A stretch of DNA of 64,000 bases from contig DATBHR010000060.1 in the NCBI GenBank assembly GCA_036557365.1, positions 1 through 64,000 on the forward strand, written 5' to 3'. The translations under genes were made by a program, and so were the position numbers. Positions 1 through 9,203 of this stretch are shown in pieces. Within the stretch, counting starts at the first letter, position 1. Each line of letters starts with the position of its first letter. The notes under the pieces are model-generated. The model saw only the letters and a program-made list of their open reading frames with translations. It was not told the origin of the DNA and searched no databases. Source of the stretch: DATKHR01 sp036557365 (GTDB taxonomy: Bacteria > Acidobacteriota > Vicinamibacteria > Vicinamibacterales > CAVVIG01).

Positions 1-410
1 ACGTCGAGCACGTCATCTCCTGCCGTGGAATCGTCAACCTTCATCGCGTCTGCCACGTCGATGGCTGCAAGGCCAATGTGGATCTCGAGGATCCTTCCGC
101 GCCGGCAACGATCAGTGCAGCGGCGCTGGCACGCACGTGTCCGGGGTGCGTCGAGGTTCTCGACATGTTCGTCGAAGCATACGGAGCACAAGCCGGCAAT
201 CTTGCGCTGCGGAGCGTCGCGACCGGCGGCGTGTTCATCGGCGGCGGCATCGCGCCGAAGATTCTGCCGGCGCTGTCGAACGGTACGTTCCTCAGCGCAT
301 TCTGCGCAAAGGCGCCGCTCGAAGATTTGCTGCGATCGATTCCGGTGAAGATCGTGCTGAACGAAGAAGCCGGACTCATCGGCGCAGCGGTTCGTGCGAA
401 CTCTTTCTGA
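1..410 (+). CDS. glk: Glucokinase, C-terminal part (5' end outside window)
   Basis: The reading frame is open from base 3 and ends at a TGA at 408-410, giving about 135 C-terminal residues. They show the pattern of the Glk family (glucose + ATP to glucose-6-phosphate, cytosolic): a CRGIVNLHR stretch, a GGVFIGGGIAPKILP glycine-rich segment, and a final PVKIVLNEEAGLIGAA motif that is diagnostic for bacterial glucokinases. The N-terminal ATP-binding part and catalytic Asp lie upstream of the window. No gene overlaps it on the same strand; a short unknown gene follows after about 90 bp. Family assignment is confident, substrate specificity is from family knowledge only. Confidence 0.85.
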   Translation, partial: VEHVISCRGIVNLHRVCHVDGCKANVDLEDPSAPATISAAALARTCPGCVEVLDMFVEAYGAQAGNLALRSVATGGVFIGGGIAPKILPALSNGTFLSAFCAKAPLEDLLRSIPVKIVLNEEAGLIGAAVRANSF

Positions 411-497
411 CACGAGCGCCAGCGAGCGAACTCCGCCGACGACATCGCAGATAGCGGGAAAGTGACCGCGATCGCCTGTTGTATTCTTAGCGTCCGG

Positions 498-692
498 ATG
501 ATCTGGTTTTTCGATCGCAACGGGGAACGACTCCGCTACGAAATTCAGCGCGAACACGGCCACTACCGCGTCGTCATCACGCGGCCTGACGGAACGGAAT
601 CGATTGAGGAAGTCGAGGAGCCTGCGGCTCTCGTCGAACGATCGGTTCAGCTGATGAATTCCCTGCGCAGCGACGGTTGGAAAGTCGCCTGA
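498..692 (+). CDS. Small hypothetical protein (64 aa)
   Basis: Begins MIWFFDRNGERLRYEIQ and ends just before the convergent hydrolase gene. An in-frame GTG start 12 codons upstream (462) is possible, but the segment it adds looks unlike a protein N-terminus. The sequence alternates short beta-like stretches with acidic residues (IEEVEEPAALVERS) and has no signal peptide or membrane segment. I do not recognise the family. A TATTCT hexamer lies about 10 nt before the ATG, so a leaderless transcript is conceivable. Real gene likely because the frame is continuous and fills the gap between two clear genes. Confidence 0.5.
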   Translation: MIWFFDRNGERLRYEIQREHGHYRVVITRPDGTESIEEVEEPAALVERSVQLMNSLRSDGWKVA

Positions 693-695
693 ACT

Positions 696-2198
696 TCAGC
701 GCGCTTTCAGATTTACGACTTCCATGGCAGCCAATAGGGCCATGGCGCCTCCTCGATCGTCAGCTCCCGTAATCGCGGCGCGATCGAGATAGTAGCGCTT
801 CGTCGGCCCGACGCCGGTGCCCGTGCAGACGTCGACGAGCGTGGCGTCTTCCTTGACGTGTGCGGCAAGGCCGCGCCAGGCGCGGGCGACGACGGCGTTG
901 AAGCTGGCGTCGAGCCAGCCGCGCGCAATGCCGCGCGCGATGGCGGTTGTCAGCATCGCCGTCGCGGTTTCCTCCCGATACGAGCCCGGCTCATCAATGA
1001 CCTGGCGCCACATGCCGTCCGGCGACTGCTGCGCGACGAGCGCCTGCATCTGTCGGCGATAGGCTGCGAGAATCGATTCGCGCGAGGCGTGACTTTGCGG
1101 CGCGGCCGTCAGGAATTCCGCCATTCCGAGCGCGGCGAAGCCGTTGCCTCGGCCCCAGGCGAACGGACCGTCGGTTGCGTGCATGAAGATGCCGTCGGGA
1201 CGCTGAAGCCGCTGCACGTAGCCGGTCAGCAGCCGCGCGGCGCTGTCGAAGTCACCGACGCGCGTAAGGATCGACGACGCCATGAACATGTCGTCGGTCC
1301 AGCCTTGTCCGTACTCGGCGATGCCGGAGGGCTTCATCGCGGCGGCGAGGCGCGCGCCTTCGGCCGCGAGACGCGTCGCTTCCCCTCCCAGCTCTGCAAA
1401 GACCATCGTGCCGGCGACCGAGGTCAGCAGGATGCGATCGCCAAACAGCGGCTGAGCGCCAGAGACCCACGGCGCCGTCTGACGCCGGACCTTGTCCGCA
1501 AGCGCCGGGTCGTTGATCAACTTGGACAACTTCAAGGTGTTGATCCACGCGACGGACGGGATGTAGCTGATCGACGGCGTTTCCGGGTATCGCGATGCGA
1601 GCAGCTTCGCGATCTCGAGCGGCGGTCGCGAGACGCGACGATCGATCTCCTGGTGGATCTGCGACTTGCCTGCGGGCGCCGCCGCAAGAATCCGCCCGAG
1701 GGCAGCACCTGATGTGCCGGGCGGAACGACGGTCGGCTTCATCGAGCTGGTGTCGAACGCTGCGCCGTCTCCTCGCACTTCCACGAGCACGTCAGGCGCC
1801 TGAAACGTGATCCATCGTTCGAGCGACGCGTGGTCCGCCGCGTCGAACGCCGCCGCTGGCAGCGCGCTCACGACCCACGCGCGCTTCGTTTGAGCGGGCG
1901 CAGCGGTCTTGAACCAACGCACGAGCGCAAGCACCGTCTCGGCGCTCTTTTCATCGCCGTCGAATCCGCCGACGAGGACGAGCCTTCGGGCCGAAGCCGT
2001 TGAATCGAACGCACCGGCATTTTCGAGCGTCAGGATCCGCTCGTCGGCCTTCGTGAGCCCGCCGGCGGCGACATGGGAGGGCTCGCCGGGCAGAGCGGCA
2101 ATCGCGCGTACGTCCGCTTCCGATGCCGCCGCAGCGGTCGTCGCCTGGAGTGCCGCTGCAAGGGCGACGGCGCTGATCACCGAGACGGTCGTTTTCAT
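696..2198 (-). CDS. Secreted GH88/GH105-like glycoside hydrolase with extra N-terminal domain
   Basis: 500 aa with a signal peptide (MKTTVSVISAVALAAALQA, cleavage near AAAA-SEAD). Residues about 200-500 carry the alpha/alpha-barrel motifs of GH88/GH105 unsaturated uronyl hydrolases: WTDDMFM near 301, FAWGRGNGF near 347, a YREETATAML stretch, and a C-terminal VCTGTGVGPTKRYYLDR segment. These enzymes remove unsaturated uronic acids from pectin or glycosaminoglycan lyase products. GH105 proteins are usually near 370 aa; here residues 70-190 form an added region with LVLVGGFDGDE, reminiscent of an M14 carboxypeptidase metal site in which the expected His is Asp. The start is fixed by a 4-bp ATGA overlap with the upstream flavoprotein, so the two are probably translationally coupled. 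Substrate is not predictable. Confidence 0.78.
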   Translation of the reverse strand: MKTTVSVISAVALAAALQATTAAAASEADVRAIAALPGEPSHVAAGGLTKADERILTLENAGAFDSTASARRLVLVGGFDGDEKSAETVLALVRWFKTAAPAQTKRAWVVSALPAAAFDAADHASLERWITFQAPDVLVEVRGDGAAFDTSSMKPTVVPPGTSGAALGRILAAAPAGKSQIHQEIDRRVSRPPLEIAKLLASRYPETPSISYIPSVAWINTLKLSKLINDPALADKVRRQTAPWVSGAQPLFGDRILLTSVAGTMVFAELGGEATRLAAEGARLAAAMKPSGIAEYGQGWTDDMFMASSILTRVGDFDSAARLLTGYVQRLQRPDGIFMHATDGPFAWGRGNGFAALGMAEFLTAAPQSHASRESILAAYRRQMQALVAQQSPDGMWRQVIDEPGSYREETATAMLTTAIARGIARGWLDASFNAVVARAWRGLAAHVKEDATLVDVCTGTGVGPTKRYYLDRAAITGADDRGGAMALLAAMEVVNLKAR

Positions 2199-5100
2199 AT
2201 GTGCGGCAGCCGCGATTGATGGAGCAGGTGATCGAACCACATGTTCGACAGTTTTTCCTGAACCGTATTCTGACGCAGACGCGCCGCCAGATTGACGAAG
2301 TCGACGCGATCGAGCTCCTGATCCTGGTTGAAGCACGAGAAGATGATCGTCTCCCGCCCGGTGGCCGGATCGATGTGTTTCTGCAGGCACTGCGCGCACA
2401 CCTCTTTCATCATGCACTGCATCGGCGAGTTGATGCTGCCGATGCCGACATGATCAGGCTTCAGGAAGGGCGCGAGCACGCCGTGCCTCGCGGCTTTGAC
2501 GGCCGCCATCATACGGTCCGATCCGATTGCGATGATGCGATCGATCGCGGACAGCGGAACGAGCGCGCGTCCGAGCTGGCCGGATTGATACGCGAGCACC
2601 GCCTGGACGATGTTGCCGCGGAAGTGCGCGTCCTGCGGCCGCCGTGGTTCGATCGTCGCACCCATGTCGGTGCTCCAGATCACCTGGTCCGTCGCCGCCT
2701 CGATGTCCTCGCGCTTGAACAGGTCCTCACCGCGCTTGTATCCGGCGAAGTAAATCACGTGGTTGCCGTTCTCGCGCATCGCTTTCGCGATTGAGAAGAG
2801 CACCGCGTTGCCGAGGCCGCCGCCGAGCAGCAGCACGTTCTGCTGTCGTGGAATCTCCGTCGGCGATCCCGTCGGCCCCATGACGACCACCGGTTCGCCT
2901 TTCTCGAGGTACGCCGCGATCCGGCTCGACACGCCGAGTTCCAGGGCGATGAGCGACAGCAATCCGCGTTCGGGATCGACCCAGGCGCCCGTCAACGCAA
3001 TCCCTTCCATGAGCAGCGGGACACCCTTCACCCGCGGCGCGCGGGTTTCGTAGTTCTGAAGACGGTAGAACTGGCCCGGACGGAAATGCCGCGCGGCCGC
3101 CGGCGCGCGTACGATGACCTCGACGATGGTCGGCGTCAGCCGCACGACATCTTCCACAACGGCCAGCAGCTCGTCGTCGAGGTGTTCGACGAGCCGCTGC
3201 CACGCCTCGTCGCGCTGCGGCTGGTCCGCGGGATCGAGGCTGGCCAGATCCTTGGCGAAGAGTTCGACGATTCTCGGGAACCCGTGCTTCGCCGACGCCA
3301 TCGCTTTGACGACGTTCCCGGCGTACCGCGGATGATTGTCGCCGTAGTACGTCACGAAGCGGCCGTCGCGGTCGTAGGACGTGAAAAAGCCCGCCGGATC
3401 CGGCTTCAGCTGGACGCCGTCGCCGTTGCGCACGACGATGTGCGGCTGGAAAAACTTTTTCTTGGCGTCGAGCGTAAACGTCCCCGAGTACTCCTTCTCA
3501 TAGGTCGTATTGGGAGTGGTGCCGGCGGCAACGAGCACTGTCCTCGCGGGAAGCGTTTCGAGCGCGCCGTCGCCGGCGCCTTCGCGCTTGAAAATCAACG
3601 CCTTCACGGCGCCGTGCTCGTCGGGCACCGCTTCGACGGGATTCAGGTTCTCCGCGAATGCGATTCCTTCTTCGAGCGCCTTGATGACCTCTTCGTGGTT
3701 CAACCGGTAGGCTGGCGAGTCAACGAGCCGCTTGCGATACGCGATGGTGACGCCTCCCCACGATCGCACCAGGGAAATGAACGCGGGCATCTCGTTCGCC
3801 GCGCGCGCACGCTGGCGCTCGGCTCGGATCGCCCGGCCGTGGGCGAGATACTCGTCGAGCAGCTGCGCTTCCTCCGAATCGTAGAGTGCACGAACTCTCG
3901 ACTCCCCGAGCTCCGCCGCGAGCGACTCGTACTGTGCGAGCGTCTTCTCCACCTGCAGCGGGTAGTACGCCATCAATTCCGTGGCCGTGTCGATCGCCGT
4001 CAGTCCGCCGCCGATGACCACCGCTGGCAGTCGTGCCTGAAGATTCGGCAGCGCCTCACGCTTGAAGGCGCCGGTCAACTGCAGCGCCATGAGGAAATCG
4101 CTGGCCTTCCTGATCCCGCGGATCAGGTTGTTCTTCATGTCGATGATCGTCGGGCGTCCTGCCCCCGTCGCGATCGCCACATGATCGAACCGCTCTGCCC
4201 ACGCATCGTCTATGGGCATCGTGCCGCCGAACCGCACGCCGCCGTACATCCGCAGCCCTTTGCGGCGCGCAAGCGTCAGGTGCAGCAGCGTCAGAAAATT
4301 CTTGTCCCACCGGACGGTGATGCCGTACTCCGAGACGCCGCCGAAGCCCTCGAGCACGCGCTGGTCGAGTTGCCGGTAGATTTCTCGCCAGTCGCGGACA
4401 GGCCGAGGCGCCGCGGATGACGTCCCGGTCAGTTCCTCCGGCAGCGGTTCGATTTTCAAGCCGTCGATAGCGACGACGCCGAAGCCTTCGCTGACGAGAT
4501 AGTGCGCGAGCGTGTACCCGGCCGGACCGAGACCGACCACGAGGACGTTCTTCCCGTTGTACGGCAACGGATATGGACGACGGACGTTCAGCGGATTCCA
4601 GCGCGTGAGCAGTCCGTAGATTTCGACGCCCCACGGCATCGACAGCACGTCGGTGAGCACGCCGGTTTCAATCTGCGGAATGTTGACCGGCTCCTGCTTC
4701 TGGTAGATGCAGGACTTCATGCAGTCATTGCAGATGCGGTGACCGGTGCCTGGACACATCGGATTGTCCAAAGCGACCAGCGCCAGCGCGCCAATCGCGT
4801 CGCCGGCCTTCCGCAGGGTGTGCATCTCGGAGATTTTCTCGTCGAGAGGACACCCTTCGAGCTCGATGCCGAGCGGGTTCACGGCGATCTTGAGCGGCTG
4901 GATGGCGTCCGCGCCTTTCGCCGCAGGCTCGTGAAGGCCCTTGGAGCACGAATCCTTGTCGCGCTCGTGGCACAGCACGCAGTAGTGAATCTCGCTGAGC
5001 ACCTCGCGGCCGTTCATGCGGCCGTCGGTGAGCTTGAAGCCATCGCGGCGGCGCAGGCGTTCGTCGGGTCCGAACACGCCGACGTCCGCGGGCTTCGTGG

Positions 5101-5746
5101 CGACGAGATGCCAGTAGTCGAGCGTCTCCGGAAACCGGAAGACGACCCACGACCGGTACTCCGGATCGTGAACACGGGCCGCGCACCAGCGCTTCAGCGC
5201 ATCGGCGGCGGCCGCGCGCGGCGTGCCCGCCTTCTCGGCGTCGAGCAACGCACATCCGACACGAGCGACGGCCAATTCCCGATCGTCGACGCTCGTTGTT
5301 CCGGCCATCTTCGCGATCTCTTCCTCGACGATCGCATCGTCCACCGGCGACCGCGGGACGTGCGCGCCGCCCTTCAGCAGCGGCAGCGCGCGACGACGAA
5401 CGAAGTCGATCTTGAAGCGGAACAGATCGTCCTGCGCGCGTGTGGCCTCGCCGACGGCCTCCGCAGGCGCGCCGACGTCGAAGAGCCGCGCGAGAAATCG
5501 GCTGACGTACGGCGCCATGCCGATCAGAAGATTAGAGAGCGCGAGCGGCGTTCGCGGTGCATCGGGCGATCGACGATAGGTATCCCACTCGCTCCAGAAT
5601 GTTGGATTGCTGCTCTGTACTTCTTCACAAAACCGTTCGTACAAAGACGCGAGGCGATCGGGATCGTGGAGATCCGCAAACGTGTAACCGGCTACGCCGA
5701 GCTTCGTTGTCGCTTCGGCGGACGACTCTGATGGACTCAATGACAT
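2195..5746 (-). CDS. Very large GltD-PyrK-like FAD/iron-sulfur pyridine nucleotide oxidoreductase
   Basis: About 1183 aa. Order from the N-terminus: a region of about 250 residues without known motif; a cysteine-rich part (YCVLCHERDKDSC, then CPGTGH and CNDCMKSC) as in the 4Fe-4S domain of GltD/DPYD proteins; a Rossmann FAD site VLVVGLGPAGYTLAHYL; a second nucleotide site AVVIGGGLTAIDTATE; then from about residue 880 a flavodoxin-reductase-like module with RPGQFYRLQ and LLLGGGLGNAVL, ending in a PyrK-type 2Fe-2S cluster motif CMMKEVCAQC and a later FSCF. It probably moves electrons between NAD(P)H and an unknown acceptor in the cytoplasm. The start is uncertain: the frame is open to a TTG at 5878; the ATG at 5746 was chosen because conserved-looking sequence (LGVAGYTFADL) begins there. 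It precedes the GH88-like gene with a 4-bp overlap. Confidence 0.8.
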   Translation of the reverse strand: MSLSPSESSAEATTKLGVAGYTFADLHDPDRLASLYERFCEEVQSSNPTFWSEWDTYRRSPDAPRTPLALSNLLIGMAPYVSRFLARLFDVGAPAEAVGEATRAQDDLFRFKIDFVRRRALPLLKGGAHVPRSPVDDAIVEEEIAKMAGTTSVDDRELAVARVGCALLDAEKAGTPRAAAADALKRWCAARVHDPEYRSWVVFRFPETLDYWHLVATKPADVGVFGPDERLRRRDGFKLTDGRMNGREVLSEIHYCVLCHERDKDSCSKGLHEPAAKGADAIQPLKIAVNPLGIELEGCPLDEKISEMHTLRKAGDAIGALALVALDNPMCPGTGHRICNDCMKSCIYQKQEPVNIPQIETGVLTDVLSMPWGVEIYGLLTRWNPLNVRRPYPLPYNGKNVLVVGLGPAGYTLAHYLVSEGFGVVAIDGLKIEPLPEELTGTSSAAPRPVRDWREIYRQLDQRVLEGFGGVSEYGITVRWDKNFLTLLHLTLARRKGLRMYGGVRFGGTMPIDDAWAERFDHVAIATGAGRPTIIDMKNNLIRGIRKASDFLMALQLTGAFKREALPNLQARLPAVVIGGGLTAIDTATELMAYYPLQVEKTLAQYESLAAELGESRVRALYDSEEAQLLDEYLAHGRAIRAERQRARAANEMPAFISLVRSWGGVTIAYRKRLVDSPAYRLNHEEVIKALEEGIAFAENLNPVEAVPDEHGAVKALIFKREGAGDGALETLPARTVLVAAGTTPNTTYEKEYSGTFTLDAKKKFFQPHIVVRNGDGVQLKPDPAGFFTSYDRDGRFVTYYGDNHPRYAGNVVKAMASAKHGFPRIVELFAKDLASLDPADQPQRDEAWQRLVEHLDDELLAVVEDVVRLTPTIVEVIVRAPAAARHFRPGQFYRLQNYETRAPRVKGVPLLMEGIALTGAWVDPERGLLSLIALELGVSSRIAAYLEKGEPVVVMGPTGSPTEIPRQQNVLLLGGGLGNAVLFSIAKAMRENGNHVIYFAGYKRGEDLFKREDIEAATDQVIWSTDMGATIEPRRPQDAHFRGNIVQAVLAYQSGQLGRALVPLSAIDRIIAIGSDRMMAAVKAARHGVLAPFLKPDHVGIGSINSPMQCMMKEVCAQCLQKHIDPATGRETIIFSCFNQDQELDRVDFVNLAARLRQNTVQEKLSNMWFDHLLHQSRLPHI

Positions 5747-5920
5747 AAATGAGGAGGAACCTGAAAGGTACGATGGATTTCCGAAGCGAGTCAAACGAGC
5801 GGACGTCATCACAACGTCATCGGCACTTCGTTTGCCAGCGAACGCCGCGGGGGTGTTCAGTGTGGCTTCTCGCGTCAACTAACAGAACAGGTGCGCGTGA
5901 AGGCTACACGCGGAGGATGC

Positions 5921-6865
5921 ATGAAGATTCGGCTCGCTCGTGCGGCAGTTCGAATCGCGGTCGCAGGTTCGATCATCGCGTTGATCGCCTGCGGCAACCA
6001 CGAAACCTCGTCGCCTAGCGCACCATCGCAAGCCGCCTCTCCCCCGAGCACAGTCCCTCCCGTCACGACACAAGGCGCCACCATTTCGGGAACGGTCGTC
6101 GGCGCATCGAGCGCGTCGAGCGCGGGATGGTCTACGCGGGGCGCCGGCATCAGCGTCACGGTGTCCGGATCGACATCCGCCACGACGGTGGACGGCAACA
6201 ACCGCTTCGTCCTGCAGAACGTGCCGCCCGGCCACGTCGATCTGCATTTCATGGGCAACGGGATCGACGCCCACCTGACGCTCGACGGCGTCGTGGACAA
6301 ACAGACGCTCGTGATCACCGTGCGCTTGAACGGAACGGGTGCGACCCTCGAGAACAACGGCAACAACAACCAACCGCCCGACCAGAACAACGAAATCGAA
6401 TTCGAAGGGTCGGTCACCTCAATCGGCACGAACAGCCTCGTCGTTGCGGGACGCACCGTAACGGTCACGGCATCGACGCAGATTACCAGCCGTGGATCGA
6501 CCGTCGCATTGTCGGCGATTCACGTGGGCGACACCGTCGAAGTCCACGCGACGCAGGCTGCCGCCGGAGGCGCGCTGACGGCGACGAGGATCAACGTCGA
6601 AGATCGCGCACCTGGCGATAACGACGACAACGATGACGATCGGAACGAGGCGGAACTGAACGGCACCGTCACGAACCTGGCCGGTTCGTGTGCCGCCAAC
6701 AACCTCTCGTTCTCCGTCAACGCGACGATGGTGAGGACCAGCGCCGCCACACAATTCAAGGACACCACGTGCGGGGCACTCGCGGCCGGGACGTCGGTCG
6801 AAGTAAAAGGCACGCGTCAGGCGGATGCCAGCGTGCTGGCGAGCCGAATCGAGCGGAAGAAATAG
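5921..6865 (+). CDS. Lipoprotein with two DUF5666-like repeats
   Basis: 314 aa. The ATG at 5921 is preceded by GGAGGA (5912-5917), better than the upstream GTG at 5891. The N-terminus is a lipoprotein signal ending in the lipobox LIAC. After a Ser/Pro linker comes a beta-rich segment resembling a carboxypeptidase-regulatory fold (SGTVVGASS ... FVLQNVPPGHVDL), then two DUF5666-like modules (FEGSVTSIG ... VGDTVEVHA and LNGTVTNLAG ... GTSVEVKGT) separated by an acidic Asn/Asp linker (DNDDNDDDR). DUF5666 proteins are exported and of unknown function. It is divergent from the flavoprotein gene and convergent with egtD, touching it end to end (stop codons adjacent). Confidence 0.8.
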   Translation: MKIRLARAAVRIAVAGSIIALIACGNHETSSPSAPSQAASPPSTVPPVTTQGATISGTVVGASSASSAGWSTRGAGISVTVSGSTSATTVDGNNRFVLQNVPPGHVDLHFMGNGIDAHLTLDGVVDKQTLVITVRLNGTGATLENNGNNNQPPDQNNEIEFEGSVTSIGTNSLVVAGRTVTVTASTQITSRGSTVALSAIHVGDTVEVHATQAAAGGALTATRINVEDRAPGDNDDNDDDRNEAELNGTVTNLAGSCAANNLSFSVNATMVRTSAATQFKDTTCGALAAGTSVEVKGTRQADASVLASRIERKK

Positions 6866-7846
6866 CTACGTCGCCCGGACGAGCGTGAGCGCGAACGCGC
6901 TCCGCTCGTCCACCCATTGCGCCGACGGCGAGAAGCCCGCTTGTCCGAGCATCTCGAGGATCTCGCCGGTCCGGTACTTGTAGGAGCTTTCCGTCCAGAT
7001 CGTCTCGCCCGACGCAAACGACACGTCGAGCCTCGCGTCCGGAATCTGCACGCGCTGCGCGCGGCGGCTCACCAGGTGCATCTCCACGCGCGATGCCTGT
7101 TCATTCCAGATCGCGCGATGGCAGAAGCCGTCGAGATCGAAGTTGGCGCCGAGCTCCCGGTTCGCGCGAACGAGCAGATTGCGATTGAACGCGGCCGTGA
7201 CGCCGAGCGGATCGTCATACGCGAGCAGCAGATCGCGCGCCGGTTTGACGAGATCGGCGCCCATCAAAAACCGATCGCCGGGCGCGAGCGACGAACGGAT
7301 GCTGCGCAGGAACGACGCGGCTCCCGGCGGATCGAAATTCCCGATATTGGATCCAAGGAAGAGCGCCAGCGCGCAGCCGGGCCTTCGTCGCGTGTGCGCT
7401 AGCTCGCCGAGGCCGGCCTCGTACTCGGCCTGATGCGCGACGACGTGCGCACCAGGAAACGCGTCGAGCGACCGCGTGGCGTTGTCGAGCGCGGCGGCGG
7501 AGACGTCCACGAGATGGACGGTCGCCTGCGGATCGTCGCCGGTGGCCGAGAGCAGCGTCGCCAGCTTCACGCCGCTGCCGGGCCCCAGCTCGATGAACGT
7601 CGACAGCGGTGACGCATCCGCGACGATATCGGCCGCGTGCGCGGCGAGCAGCTGTTGCTCGGCGCGCGTGATGCGATACCAGGGCAGCGCGCAAATCGCT
7701 TCGAACAGCGCCGACCCGAGATCGTCGTACAGATACTGCGACGGCAGCTGTCGCGGCGTCAGCGACAGGTAGTATTCGACGTCTTCGGCAAACGGACTAC
7801 GGTCGGCTCGAGCTGTTCCTGACGCAACGGAAGGTCGCATAGACAT
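6866..7846 (-). CDS. egtD: L-histidine N(alpha)-methyltransferase
   Basis: About 326 aa, the usual EgtD size. It converts histidine to hercynine with three SAM molecules, the first step of ergothioneine synthesis. Visible family marks are LPSQYLYDDLGSALFEAI near the N-terminus, the SAM site FIELGPGSGVKLATLL, LFLGSNIGNFDP, and the C-terminal TESSYKYRTGEILEML followed by SAFALTLVRA. The gene overlaps the 3' end of egtB by about 50 bp; starts at 7846 (MSMRP) or 7840 (MRPS) fit, and neither has a clear Shine-Dalgarno site, which suggests coupling to egtB translation. No egtC, egtA or egtE is present, so the C-S lyase and sulfur steps must be encoded elsewhere or use a variant route. Confidence 0.92.
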   Translation of the reverse strand: MSMRPSVASGTARADRSPFAEDVEYYLSLTPRQLPSQYLYDDLGSALFEAICALPWYRITRAEQQLLAAHAADIVADASPLSTFIELGPGSGVKLATLLSATGDDPQATVHLVDVSAAALDNATRSLDAFPGAHVVAHQAEYEAGLGELAHTRRRPGCALALFLGSNIGNFDPPGAASFLRSIRSSLAPGDRFLMGADLVKPARDLLLAYDDPLGVTAAFNRNLLVRANRELGANFDLDGFCHRAIWNEQASRVEMHLVSRRAQRVQIPDARLDVSFASGETIWTESSYKYRTGEILEMLGQAGFSPSAQWVDERSAFALTLVRAT

Positions 7847-9143
7847 AGGGATATCGCGCGCGAAACCAGTTCCTGAACGTTGGCCGCACGAGCTCACGCG
7901 CGGTGGCGGGAGAGCCGCCCTTCATCACGAAGTGTTCGCCGTCGAAGAAGTCGGCCGAGTACTCGGGGTACGAGGCCATCGGCCTGAATCCGGGGAACGG
8001 CGCGAACACGGTGCTCGTCCATTCCCATCCGTTGCCGATGAGGTCGTCGACGCCCCACGCGCTCCTGCCTGTTGGATGACTTCCCGCTGGCTGAGGATCC
8101 CAGCTTGCAAAATCGATGACGGCGCGGTCGGTGCCGGGATCAGCGTCACCCCACGGCACGCGCCGCTCGCCGGACGGCGAGCCGTACGCGGCCCGCTGGT
8201 ATTCGGCCTCGGTCGGCAAACGCGCAGCATTCCAGCACGCGAACGCGGCGGCCTCGGCGTGGCTCACGTAGACGGGCCACGCAGCCGGCAGTGCCACGCG
8301 ATCGAACATGCCGCGCCACAGCCATCCATCCTCGCCGCGCTCCCAGAAGAGCGGGTGCTCGATGCGCTCGCTGCGGATCCAGTCCCAGTCGGCCGGAGCC
8401 CACAACCCGGCTTCCTGATAGCCGCCATCCTCCACGAAGTCGAGAAACTGGGCGTTTGTCACGTCGTGGCGTTCGATCGCGAACGCGTCGACGTGCGCGG
8501 ACAACCCGGGAAACTCGTTGTCCCACCCGAAGGGAATACGGCCGCGATCGACGCCGAGCGTGGCGCGGCCGGCCGGCACGTTCACCCATTCCTGACGCGG
8601 CGCTGCAGCGCCAGTCAGGGGTCGATATCCGTCCGGCCGTCGTTTCTCCTCAAGCGGAAGCCGGTGCCACATGTAGAGCAGCGTTTCCTGGTGCATCTCC
8701 TCGTGCTCGAGGATCGTGAACGCCGCTTCTGCATGATCCAGAAACGGATCGCCGGGACGATCGAGATCCGAGTTGGCGAGCGCGTCGACGACCTGGCGAT
8801 CGGCTTCGTCGACGAACGCCCGCACGTCGCGCCGCGACGGCCACTGCGCCTGGACCGTTTCCGCCGCCGAACCGCCGGCCGCGCTCTCGTGCGGATCGAT
8901 CCCGCGGGCGAACAGCGTTTCGAGGCGGCCGTCGATGGCCGGACGTCCGAGTGCTTTTTTCACGAGTGTATTGAAGCTGAACCCGGGCAGGTGACCCTCA
9001 TAGAACACGATCGGATGGCGCAGTACGATGGGTCGGCTGTAATAAGTGTCGTCATTCAGCAGATCGAAGATGGCGCGCGAGCGTGCGCGGTTCCGCTGAT
9101 AGCGTCCGACGAGATCCAGCGCGACCGTTGCGGGTGAAGCCAT
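7797..9143 (-). CDS. egtB: Ergothioneine biosynthesis non-haem iron sulfoxide synthase EgtB
   Basis: 448 aa. EgtB joins hercynine to cysteine or gamma-glutamylcysteine using O2. The N-terminal DinB-like helical domain holds the iron ligands: His51 in YEGHLPGF and the HX3HXE motif H147-EEM-H151-Q-E153. The C-terminal half (from about 190) is a formylglycine-generating-enzyme-like fold with WVNVPAGRATLG, FAIERHDVTNAQFLDF, ARLPTEAEYQRAAYG and the end YVYATFRCVR. Which thiol donor is used cannot be told from sequence. It is the first gene of a two-gene operon with egtD. The ATG at 9143 gives the usual start; the gene is divergent from thiS with about 60 bp between. Confidence 0.92.
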   Translation of the reverse strand: MASPATVALDLVGRYQRNRARSRAIFDLLNDDTYYSRPIVLRHPIVFYEGHLPGFSFNTLVKKALGRPAIDGRLETLFARGIDPHESAAGGSAAETVQAQWPSRRDVRAFVDEADRQVVDALANSDLDRPGDPFLDHAEAAFTILEHEEMHQETLLYMWHRLPLEEKRRPDGYRPLTGAAAPRQEWVNVPAGRATLGVDRGRIPFGWDNEFPGLSAHVDAFAIERHDVTNAQFLDFVEDGGYQEAGLWAPADWDWIRSERIEHPLFWERGEDGWLWRGMFDRVALPAAWPVYVSHAEAAAFACWNAARLPTEAEYQRAAYGSPSGERRVPWGDADPGTDRAVIDFASWDPQPAGSHPTGRSAWGVDDLIGNGWEWTSTVFAPFPGFRPMASYPEYSADFFDGEHFVMKGGSPATARELVRPTFRNWFRARYPYVYATFRCVRNSSSRP

Positions 9144-9203
9144 CGGGCATCTTTATCCGAAATTCGTGCCGCTGTCGATGTGCGCTAAAATCCTCGTGAA
9201 CAC

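Noticed and set aside
3086..4420. 444-codon open frame antisense to the large flavoprotein
   Set aside because: High-GC shadow frame: Arg/His-rich translation and no motif, while the other strand has clear FAD and iron-sulfur motifs.
9144..9203. TPP riboswitch before thiS
   Set aside because: The gap is only 60 bp and lacks a THI-box core such as CTGAGA with the paired stems.
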